Source: Thermomonas sp. (lineage in GTDB: Bacteria; Pseudomonadota; Gammaproteobacteria; Xanthomonadales; Xanthomonadaceae). From it: a stretch of DNA of 64,000 nucleotides. The notes below the pieces were generated by a model. It was given only the letters and a program-made list of their open reading frames with translations. It was not told the origin of the DNA and did no database searches. The stretch lies in contig NZ_JAHRWW010000048.1 in the NCBI RefSeq assembly GCF_019104945.1, positions 58,795-122,794 of the forward strand, written 5' to 3'. Of the stretch, positions 30,498 to 39,065 are shown one piece after another. Position 1 is the stretch's first letter, and each line of letters begins with the position of its first letter. The translations under genes were made by a program, and so were the position numbers.

Positions 30498-32329
30498 ACT
30501 AGTGGCAGGCTCCCGCTACGCGGTGGAAACCGCGCCAGCCATTCTTCGCGCTGCTGGCTGCGCACATTGAGGCGTGTGTATGAGTTGGCAGTACAGTACA
30601 GGCCAAAAAAATGATCGAGTACGCGCGCCATTAGATAGACCCCAGAGCCGACGTACTGGTCTTCATCAAACTGCAACTCAATGTCTGTGCCACGCACGAA
30701 GGCTTGGCGTGGCGCACGGCCAATTCGGGTAACCGATGGCTTGCCGGACACTTGAGTAATGCCGGCAATTTGTTTGCGCAGCGTGCTGGAGTTTGAGAAG
30801 TTGTAAAGATTTAGAATTTCTAGAAGGGCTTCACGGCCGCCTTCAACAATCGATAGGTGATTGAGTGAAAGGTGCGAAATAAGCCGCCATTGATTAGCTT
30901 GGCGCATGGGCGCACGCCACGTTGCGCTTGGTTTTTTGAGCAGCTTTGCACTGGCAATGACGCCGCTTTGCTCAGGTTCAAGAAAGCTATCTTCGCCACC
31001 ATAAGGAAGCTGGGAGGGTAGGTCGCGGTTGGTGCAGGTAAGACTGAGGGAAAGCGTATCAACGCCGGGGGCGCTTGGGTTCATATCACGATCGACGAGG
31101 CTTAGCATCACGTCGGAACCGTCGTCGTTCGGCAACATGGACGGCTTGCGCTGCAGATACCAGTAATGGCCGTTGCCATCATCGTGCAGACCGTGTTGAA
31201 CAGAATAGGCGGGATAAAACGCTTGCGAGTCGGTGCCGTCTTGGTTGCGGCTAAATTTTCTGACCCAATCGACTGAATACACCTCCATTCCCATTGGTCG
31301 CCGCACGTCAGGGGTGATGGCGTATTCATAGCGCTCTTGAGAGAGGCGGATTGGTTCGCCTTGCTGCTTGAATAGGTTGACAACGGGGGTGCAGAACAAT
31401 CGAAAGGTGTCTGCGCTGACGGCTTGCTCTAATCGCGCAAGCCGCTCTTGGCGGCCAAATGGGTTGAACTCAACGGTTATTTCGACACTGCGATCAAAGC
31501 GGGAGAGGTCTAGCTGGGTGAAGTCAATGAACAAAAATTTTTCAGGAAGAACGAAATACTCTTGAAGCAGCCGATAGCCGAGGAATGAACGCGGGTCGTA
31601 GTCAATCAGCGCGTCATCATCAGCAAAGCCGACGGGCTGTATACAGGCGGGTGATAGGCGTAGCGGATCGATCTTGGGCATATCGTCCGGTGCGCGCAGG
31701 GTAATGCTGGCCGCCGAGTTGAGCAAAATTTCGTGCAGCGCGTGCACCAGCGGGCTTTCACCTTCCAAATAAAACCGGAGTGATTGAACGGGAAGTTTGG
31801 AAAGTGGTTGTTGCCCGGTGGCATCGAGACGAATGCGCAACGTAGCCACAGTGTCGCTGCGGGTAATGGCAAACGCCGAGCGTTCTGCGGCTTCTAGTTT
31901 GGCCTCGCGAACGCTGATTGGCCATACAGAGACAGGGTAGGCTGTGCGGTAACGGATAGGCAGGCCTTGCACCGGGCGTGTCAGTAGCTCGCTGTGCTGC
32001 GGCATGATCTGCGCTTCATTGATATCAGCACCTACAGCCAACTGCAGTTGGGCGATGGACATCGACGGAACAGGACGCAGGAAGTGCGGGTACAACACCG
32101 AGAGCATTGCTTCGGTAATTTGTGGGAATTCGTCGTCGAGTTTTTTGTGTATGCGCGCGGTGAGAAATGAGAAGGACTCGATCATCCGCTCGACGTGCGG
32201 GTCTTCGCAGACTTCGCCTTCCATCTGCAGGCGGGAGGCAATTTTTGGATAACGCGCACCAAACTCCTTCGATAGACGGCGAAGATAGGTGAGTTCGTTT
32301 TCGTAGTAAGGAAGAAGCTCTTCGAGCAT
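30494..32329 (-). CDS. tssF: T6SS baseplate protein TssF
   Basis: MLEELLPYYENELTYLRRLSKEFGARYPKIASRLQMEGEVCEDPHVERMIESFSFLTARIHKKLDDEFPQITEAMLSVLYPHFLRPVPSM. Confidence 0.95.
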   Translation of the reverse strand: MLEELLPYYENELTYLRRLSKEFGARYPKIASRLQMEGEVCEDPHVERMIESFSFLTARIHKKLDDEFPQITEAMLSVLYPHFLRPVPSMSIAQLQLAVGADINEAQIMPQHSELLTRPVQGLPIRYRTAYPVSVWPISVREAKLEAAERSAFAITRSDTVATLRIRLDATGQQPLSKLPVQSLRFYLEGESPLVHALHEILLNSAASITLRAPDDMPKIDPLRLSPACIQPVGFADDDALIDYDPRSFLGYRLLQEYFVLPEKFLFIDFTQLDLSRFDRSVEITVEFNPFGRQERLARLEQAVSADTFRLFCTPVVNLFKQQGEPIRLSQERYEYAITPDVRRPMGMEVYSVDWVRKFSRNQDGTDSQAFYPAYSVQHGLHDDGNGHYWYLQRKPSMLPNDDGSDVMLSLVDRDMNPSAPGVDTLSLSLTCTNRDLPSQLPYGGEDSFLEPEQSGVIASAKLLKKPSATWRAPMRQANQWRLISHLSLNHLSIVEGGREALLEILNLYNFSNSSTLRKQIAGITQVSGKPSVTRIGRAPRQAFVRGTDIELQFDEDQYVGSGVYLMARVLDHFFGLYCTANSYTRLNVRSQQREEWLARFPPRSGSLPLV

Positions 32330-32446
32330 GTGACCACCGCGCGCAGGCCCCGCAGACCGATCTCTGCTGGATAAGGCGTCAGGCTAGTAGGCAGGCGGTT
32401 GCTCGGCCATTAGTCGGATGGTCTATGCCCTGTGGCGCAGCCTTGA

Positions 32447-34255
32447 TTAGTCTTCTACGCAAAGCTCATCATCGGGAACGGCGCAGTCGCGTAACGACGC
32501 ACTGCCGCGGGTTTTGATGCCACTTGCGGCGGCGCTTCCGGCAACGGCTTTGGGCAGCATCAACCACATGCGCACCGTTTGATTGGTAGCGAGTGCCATT
32601 TTTCCAGCCTTATCGCCAAAGCCCCAGAAAAAGTCACCGCGTACGCTGCCGCGAATTGCGCCGCCCGTGTCTTGCGCAAACATCAGCCGCCGCATGGGGG
32701 TATCCGTTCCCGGCTGGAGACCTTCAATGAACACCGGGGCGCCGAGTGGGGTGGCGCGTGGATCAACGGCCATGGAGCGTCCGGCGCTTAGCGGAACACC
32801 TAATGCGCCGATGGGGCCTTCCGGGCCGTCGCCAATACGGCGGAAAAAGACGAAGCTGGGGTCGGGGATGCCCGTACTTGGAACCGGAACGCCCGCGCCA
32901 CTCGCGGTGCCCGCGGGCTTGCTATTGCCACTACCTTGAAATGCTGAGACATCCAGTCTCGCGGTTTTTTCAGTACTGGCAGGTTTGCTGGTTGTGCTTG
33001 CAGGTACGGTAGAGTCAATGATGCTGGCAACGTCGGTATCTTGAGGTGCTGTATAGGTTTCGTCGGCGACGGGAGCCGTGAGAAGCAGTTGGATCATCGC
33101 TTCAACATCCGTTTCATTGACGCGTGCACGAGGGCGCTGTGTTGTCGCTGCGGGCCGTTTGTTTTTAGGTTTTGCTGATGAAGTACTGGCGATGGAAGTG
33201 GTGCTGGCCGTACCGCCGCCTTGAAGCGCTGCAATGATGCGCGCAACCTCGGCATCAACCCCAGCATTGCTGCCGGGTTTTTTCACCCCGCGTGTACCGC
33301 CGGGAATTTCAACCTCAAGCGGTTCGTCGAGACCACGGGCTTTGATCGCTAGCAGCATTGCATCGGAATCGCCGCGGGTGGCCTGCGGCATAAATGGATG
33401 ACCGTTTTGTTCCGCGTAGGCCAGTCGAATCAGCCCTCCATCTTTCAGCTGGATCTTGCCTGAGCCTTGAATCTGCATCGAATAGAGTTTGTATGGGTCG
33501 GCCACCCACGCCAGCACAGGGGCATTGATGCCCTTGGCATCAATCTCTTGGCGAGCGTAATAGGGGCGAATCGTGCCGCCATCAATCCTCACGCGGTAAC
33601 GCTTGTCGCGTGGGTTTGGCGCACCACCCTCCAGCGCGATGCGGTATTGTACAGCGCCTGCCTCGCCAGTCTCTGCGCCTACTAAACGCCCGTCATCGCT
33701 GCGCTTTAGCCAGCGTGTGGGCTGCCCTACGACGGTGCGTGAATCAATTTGGTACATATCAGAAGGTGTCCCGTACACGGGATAGCGATAGGCACCCTGC
33801 CGGGTAAGTGAGCCTGAAATCAAAGGTTCGAAATAGCCGGTGAGCTTGCCCGCTTCGCTGCGGGTGGGCGTCAGCATTTGATATGCATAGAACTCATCGT
33901 CCATAAACTGCTTGAGGGCTTCGTCGCTACGCGGGAGCTTGGCGAGCCTTGCACAGAGCGGGGCCCAAGCACTGCGCCGCCGCATGGCGCGGCAGTTGGT
34001 ACTAAAGTTGGTATAGAGCGCATTGAAGTCTTCTGAATCCCAGCCGGGAATTTCATCGAACATCACTGGGACGTAAGCCGCATTTTTAGTGGCGAATGCT
34101 GGGCCAAGATTCGGGTTGGTGGGTGGCTGCTGTGCAATGTCTTGCGCACTTTGTGCAACCACGAGGGTGCTGGCGGCAACGCCCAATATTAAAAATACGG
34201 CGCGCCATGTGCGGGGTAATCGTTTTTGCGAAGGGGCAGGGCGGAACAACTTCAT
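32447..34255 (-). CDS. mltA: Murein transglycosylase A (MltA) with large low-complexity insertion, inside T6SS cluster
   Basis: MLTPTRSEAGKLTGYFEPLISGSL; MQIQGSGKIQL; C-term 3D-like DTGGAIRGSVRGDFFWGFGDKAG. Confidence 0.88.
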   Translation of the reverse strand: MKLFRPAPSQKRLPRTWRAVFLILGVAASTLVVAQSAQDIAQQPPTNPNLGPAFATKNAAYVPVMFDEIPGWDSEDFNALYTNFSTNCRAMRRRSAWAPLCARLAKLPRSDEALKQFMDDEFYAYQMLTPTRSEAGKLTGYFEPLISGSLTRQGAYRYPVYGTPSDMYQIDSRTVVGQPTRWLKRSDDGRLVGAETGEAGAVQYRIALEGGAPNPRDKRYRVRIDGGTIRPYYARQEIDAKGINAPVLAWVADPYKLYSMQIQGSGKIQLKDGGLIRLAYAEQNGHPFMPQATRGDSDAMLLAIKARGLDEPLEVEIPGGTRGVKKPGSNAGVDAEVARIIAALQGGGTASTTSIASTSSAKPKNKRPAATTQRPRARVNETDVEAMIQLLLTAPVADETYTAPQDTDVASIIDSTVPASTTSKPASTEKTARLDVSAFQGSGNSKPAGTASGAGVPVPSTGIPDPSFVFFRRIGDGPEGPIGALGVPLSAGRSMAVDPRATPLGAPVFIEGLQPGTDTPMRRLMFAQDTGGAIRGSVRGDFFWGFGDKAGKMALATNQTVRMWLMLPKAVAGSAAASGIKTRGSASLRDCAVPDDELCVED

Positions 34256-34357
34256 GGCTAACTCTCCACGGCCTGCATGGCCATGCGTTAGCACGAAGGC
34301 TGCGCTGTTGTGGAGGCTTGAACAATACGGCAGATGCACTATGGCCCGTGGAAGGGC

Positions 34358-35053
34358 TTAGGTCTCTTGTAGTTTACGTGAGGCCACAACCGCCTCCACG
34401 CGATTACGGACATTGAGCGCTCTAAAGATGGCTGCGAGGTGAATTTTGACCGTACCTTCACTGATCCCCAGCTCACGTGCAATGAGCTTATTAGGTTTAC
34501 CTTGCGAGAGCAGACGCATAACGTCGATCTGGCGCTCGGTGAGCAATTTGCGCAAGCTCTCCATCGGATGCGCAGCCTGGCGCATTGAGGGTGAAAGCGA
34601 TCCTGCCGCCACAGAAAAGGCCGGTGTGCCGGGTTGCCAGCCTTGTGCCTGTGCATTGGCCAGTAGCAACGGGGGGATGTAAACCCCTCCAGCAAGCACT
34701 AGACGAATAGCGGACAGCATGACGTCGGGTGAATAGGCTTTGGGAATAAACCCAAGCACGCCAAGATCCATTAGGCTGCGCATCAGCTCAACATCCTCTG
34801 AACCGGACAGCACAATGATCGGAAGGTTTGGGGCATAGCTACGCAGCTTGGCGATGTGTTGATAGCCCACCGTTCCTGGCATGGCAATATCAAGCAGCGC
34901 GAGGTCAAGCGTGGCATGGTGCTCAGCAACTGCCTGCTCCAACTCTTCAAGACTCATGGCCACCACGGTTTCAACCGCCGGATCCAATTCCGTCAGTTTG
35001 AGCTTGACGCCTTCAATAATCAGCCGGTGATCGTCTGCGAGAAGTACTTTCAC
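34358..35053 (-). CDS. LuxR/NarL-family response regulator
   Basis: REC (MKVLLADDHRLIIEGVK...LDLALLDIAMPG) and HTH (LLTERQIDVMRLLSQGKPNKLIARELGISEGTVKIHLAAIFRALNVRNR). Confidence 0.92.
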   Translation of the reverse strand: MKVLLADDHRLIIEGVKLKLTELDPAVETVVAMSLEELEQAVAEHHATLDLALLDIAMPGTVGYQHIAKLRSYAPNLPIIVLSGSEDVELMRSLMDLGVLGFIPKAYSPDVMLSAIRLVLAGGVYIPPLLLANAQAQGWQPGTPAFSVAAGSLSPSMRQAAHPMESLRKLLTERQIDVMRLLSQGKPNKLIARELGISEGTVKIHLAAIFRALNVRNRVEAVVASRKLQET

Positions 35054-35272
35054 GGTGCTACCTGCAGCCTGCGTCTTGTATGGACATCCGTTGTCTTCAT
35101 AAATATCGCCCCTAACCCCCGCTCACCATAGAGGGCAGAGCCCCCGAAGATCAAGAAAAACCGACCGTTCCAACGGCATAGACCCTACGGCATATGGTTG
35201 CAAGAAGGCGCTGGCCGAAGAATGCAGGGGCTACGCGCCAATGCTAACGGCGCCGCTGGGGCGATATAGGGC

Positions 35273-36253
35273 ATGCCAAAAAGAAGGTTCCCAACGCAGG
35301 TTTTGAGGGCTTGGCTTGTGCAAATGAGTCAAGCGCTTAGCCTTGCATTGGTGTTCTGCAGCCTGCCCGCGCTAGCGCAGACGGCGCCCGAGCGCGGTGT
35401 ATTATTCAAAATTACGCCACCACTGGCGACTGAACTTCCCGCACAGATTGAGCAAGAAGGCGCGATGCCCGCGCCGGTGCCACCTGCGCCGCCGAGTTAT
35501 TTGCTAGGGACGATCCACTTTGGTAGCCCGCAGGAACAGGGTGTGGACTACGCGGTCTTGGAGGGGCTGCTCAACGCGTCTGCAACATTTGTAAACGAGG
35601 CAGACGTGGGCTCTGCGTGGCTTCCAGAATACGACCATTACCGTTGGCTTCCGGTGGAGACGCCGCTGTCTGGCATGATCGGGAAAGAGCACTTTACGCT
35701 GGCGCAGGCGCTATTGCCTGCCGTGCAACCAAAAGATCTGCAACGCATGAAGCCGTGGGCGGTATTGGCACTGCTCGAGGCGCGTGGTGAATCGGCAGAC
35801 GGCACCATGATGGATGCGCGTTTGCAGCAGCTGGCCAAGGCGAGCAATAAGACGATTGTGCATTTGGAAACATTGGAGCAACAGCTGCAGGCGCTCGATT
35901 GCGTGCCGTCTCAAGAGCAGGCAGTTGTGCTTGATGAGCGCTTACAAAAATCGTGGATTTTGCGCATTGAATCGGCTGAAGCCATGGCGTTTTACCGCAG
36001 CAGAAATTTAGATGCTTGGCTCGCCTCCATTGATCGCATGGATGGGCTTTCCGATGCTGCAAAAGCAATTGAGCAGCGGTCGCGGATCTGTCTTTTAGAA
36101 GACCGCAATGCACGTTGGATCGGGCCACTGGAGACGCTGTTCCGCGATGGCGGTGGGTTTGTGGCGGTGGGGGCTGTGCATTTGGTTGGGGCAGATGGGT
36201 TGATTGCGCGTTTACGCAACGACGGATTTACGGTGGAAGTAGTGCCGTTTTGA
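35273..36253 (+). CDS. TraB/GumN family protein
   Basis: SYLLGTIHFGS...GGGFVAVGAVHLVGADGLIARLRNDGFTVEVV conserved TraB/GumN motifs; signal-peptide-like N-terminus. Confidence 0.85.
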   Translation: MPKRRFPTQVLRAWLVQMSQALSLALVFCSLPALAQTAPERGVLFKITPPLATELPAQIEQEGAMPAPVPPAPPSYLLGTIHFGSPQEQGVDYAVLEGLLNASATFVNEADVGSAWLPEYDHYRWLPVETPLSGMIGKEHFTLAQALLPAVQPKDLQRMKPWAVLALLEARGESADGTMMDARLQQLAKASNKTIVHLETLEQQLQALDCVPSQEQAVVLDERLQKSWILRIESAEAMAFYRSRNLDAWLASIDRMDGLSDAAKAIEQRSRICLLEDRNARWIGPLETLFRDGGGFVAVGAVHLVGADGLIARLRNDGFTVEVVPF

Positions 36254-36299
36254 ATGGCGCTGCGTCTTTGAGCTGAATTGAAATGAGGGAGCAGGGCGC

Positions 36300-37730
36300 A
36301 TGGCATTTGGTATGAACGGTGATCGGCAAGTGCACTGGGGGCAGGGGGCCTTTTTGAGCCCGCAGCACCTACAAGCACAAGACGCGTGGGGGCAGGCAAA
36401 TCGGCTCGCGCTGCATCTGCGCGTGACGCCGTTCCCGTGGGGGTTTGAAGCGCTGCGCATTCGCGAAGACGCACTCGCCAGCGGTGTCGTAGATATTGAG
36501 CATTTTGTACTTGAGTCAAAATCAGGTGAGCGGCTGCGCGGTGGCTCGGTGGATACGGCTGGCGGCAATACGCGCGTGGCTCAGCGCAATGTGGCCGACT
36601 TGCGTGTGAGCAATAACGACCCCATTCCGCTATGGCTGGTGTTCAATAATGAGAAGACACTGCAGGGACTTGCTGCAAAAGACAGCGAACGCTTGTTGGC
36701 TAGGCATATGCTCGCTTCGGAAAGTCTCGCAGACCCCTACGATACGCAAGCACCTGAAGCAGATGTTGATTTCCTCTTGTATCAGGCCAATATCGTCACG
36801 GGCCTAGACGATAACGCCGAAGCCATTGTGCGCTCATCTGATAGTTATAAGTTTGCAGAATTACTGCAGGCAGGGCCGGGGAAATTCAAACTATCCAGCG
36901 ATTTTATCCCGGCGGCCACGGCTATTCGTGCTTCGACCAATCTCACACGCTGGACGCGCGCACTGCGTGATTTGCTGGTATCACGCGGCCAAGATTTCGC
37001 CGCAATTAAACGGCAGCGCGGAATTCGTGCAGCGTCCACAAGTGCGCAAGAAGTGATGCGCGTGCTGATGATGCAAACCTTTGCCAGATACATCGCGCAG
37101 TTCCAAGAGCATGCGCGGCTAGACACCGTGTCGGCTTATGCAATGTACCAAGACCTACGGCGACTTGTGGCCGAGTTCTCGGTCTTCTCTGAAGACATTG
37201 GTTATTTTGGTGAACTGGCCTCAAACCCCAATGAAACTGGGCTTCCAGAGTACGACCACGAAGATCTGAGGCGCTGTTTCCGCGTGGGGTTTGATCGAGC
37301 CGAAGCGCTCATCAAAGCGCTCACTGTAGGCGCCGAGGTGGGGATTACCCTGACATACGACGGCCGCTTCTATCGTGCCGATCTACCCGCGAATCTATTT
37401 GAAAGTGATAAGACCCGCTTCTATCTGGCGTTTGAATCGGAACAGAAGGGCGCTGATCTATTTGCGCGGCTTTCGCGTACCGGAAAGATCGCGTCGATGG
37501 ACGAAATGCCGCGTCTGCTTTCGGCCGCGCTGTTTGGCTTGAAGATCGATCTACTGCCGGTGCCACCCGAAGAGCTTCCGCAAAAAAGCCCGAACACCAC
37601 CTATTTCTTGGTGGATACCACGCACCCGTTCTGGCAGATGATCAAGAATGGCCGGAATATCGCGGTCTTCTCGGATCTTCCACCCGATTCAACCGTGATC
37701 AAACTGTTCCCCGTCGCAGGTCAGGAGTAA
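36300..37730 (+). CDS. tssK: T6SS baseplate protein TssK
   Basis: VHWGQGAFLSPQHLQAQDAW... start of TssK/ImpJ; operon with tssL. Confidence 0.93.
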   Translation: MAFGMNGDRQVHWGQGAFLSPQHLQAQDAWGQANRLALHLRVTPFPWGFEALRIREDALASGVVDIEHFVLESKSGERLRGGSVDTAGGNTRVAQRNVADLRVSNNDPIPLWLVFNNEKTLQGLAAKDSERLLARHMLASESLADPYDTQAPEADVDFLLYQANIVTGLDDNAEAIVRSSDSYKFAELLQAGPGKFKLSSDFIPAATAIRASTNLTRWTRALRDLLVSRGQDFAAIKRQRGIRAASTSAQEVMRVLMMQTFARYIAQFQEHARLDTVSAYAMYQDLRRLVAEFSVFSEDIGYFGELASNPNETGLPEYDHEDLRRCFRVGFDRAEALIKALTVGAEVGITLTYDGRFYRADLPANLFESDKTRFYLAFESEQKGADLFARLSRTGKIASMDEMPRLLSAALFGLKIDLLPVPPEELPQKSPNTTYFLVDTTHPFWQMIKNGRNIAVFSDLPPDSTVIKLFPVAGQE

Positions 37731-37733
37731 GCG

Positions 37734-39065
37734 ATGGCCAGACTTCTTCACCACTTTTCACCGGTGTTTACATTTGGTCTTGGGCTAGATGAGCGCGTGT
37801 CGTCCAATCAAGCAACCGATGCGGCTGATGCGGTGGTTGCCAAGGCGCGTGAGCTGATCGAACGCGCCAAGTCGGCGTCTTTGGCCGATGGTAAGCGCCC
37901 CGAACAAGTGGATAACGCCGCGTTTGCCGTTGTTGGTTGGATCGATGAGATCATGGCGCGCAATCCGGCGTGGCTCACCAGTGGCGTGTCTCCGCTGCAA
38001 GTCAGCATGTTCACCACCAATAATGCCGGGAATGAATTTTTCACCCACCTCTCCGTCTTGAAACAAGATGAAGACGAGGTGCGCGAGGTGTACTACCACG
38101 CGCTGCTGTGCGGTTTTGTTGGGCAGTACTATTACGAAAACGGCGACACCGGTGAGTTAGGTAAGCTCAAAGAGCTGCACGGGCGGCAACTGCCTATTGC
38201 CCCCGCCCCCATCCACACGCTGCGCGAAGAAAAAATTACCCAGCAGCCGTATGGTGTGGCCGATCCCTCTGGGCCCAAGCTGCCGCGCAAATGGGATCGA
38301 ATGTTGCTTGCGGTCGGGGCGCTCGTGGCGCTTCTAATCCCAATCGTGTATTTGGCTTACATCCTGTTGGCAGCGCCGAAGCCCTCCATTACGGTGCCGG
38401 TGCAGCAGGCGCTTGCAAAGTTTGAATGCTCCGACTTGAAGCCCAGTGTAGATGAAGATAGCGGTACGGTGAAGGTCAGTGGCTATGTTTCGCGGGCCGA
38501 TGATATGACCGCGGTGAAGCAGCAACTGTCTGGTATTGAAGGGGTGAAATCGGTGGATGCGCAGCTACAGCTGCGGATCTGGCCGCATTGTGAAGTTGTG
38601 AAAGTGCTAGAGCCCTATAAGGCGCGCAATGATGACAACGGCTATGGACTCACGGTGACACCAAGCACCGGCCACTCTGACCGTTTCATTGAAGGCGAAA
38701 AAGTCACGATCAAAGTTACCCAGCCCAATTACGAAGGCTACATCTACGTGGATTACTACTTCGTCGATGGCAATATGGCGCACATCTTCCCGCATCCCAA
38801 TGAGCCTGATAGCGGCCGTCTGCTGCGTGCGGGTGAAACTTTGGTGATTGGCAATACACCAGAGGGTTGGGTGGTGGGGGCGCCGTTTGGGCAGGAACTC
38901 ATCACCGTGATCAGCTCACCTGTGCCGCTTTATGAAGGGTCACTTCCTACGGTAGATAAAGCCGCGGACTACCTACCGCGCCTGCGACAAATGCTAGAGG
39001 CCAATCGGAATAACCCGAAGCTTGCCGCCACCTTCCTGTTTATGCAGACGGAGCCCGCACGATGA
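37734..39065 (+). CDS. tssL: T6SS membrane protein TssL (DotU/IcmH) with C-terminal BON-like plus DUF4384-like extension
   Basis: DotU core (FAVVGWIDEIMARN...NAGNEFFTHLSVL...YHALLCGFVGQYY), TM (MLLAVGALVALLIPIVYLAYILLA), then FIEGEKVTIKVTQPNYEGYIYVDYYFVDGNMAHIFPHPNEPDSGRLLRAGETLVIGN. Confidence 0.88.
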   Translation: MARLLHHFSPVFTFGLGLDERVSSNQATDAADAVVAKARELIERAKSASLADGKRPEQVDNAAFAVVGWIDEIMARNPAWLTSGVSPLQVSMFTTNNAGNEFFTHLSVLKQDEDEVREVYYHALLCGFVGQYYYENGDTGELGKLKELHGRQLPIAPAPIHTLREEKITQQPYGVADPSGPKLPRKWDRMLLAVGALVALLIPIVYLAYILLAAPKPSITVPVQQALAKFECSDLKPSVDEDSGTVKVSGYVSRADDMTAVKQQLSGIEGVKSVDAQLQLRIWPHCEVVKVLEPYKARNDDNGYGLTVTPSTGHSDRFIEGEKVTIKVTQPNYEGYIYVDYYFVDGNMAHIFPHPNEPDSGRLLRAGETLVIGNTPEGWVVGAPFGQELITVISSPVPLYEGSLPTVDKAADYLPRLRQMLEANRNNPKLAATFLFMQTEPAR

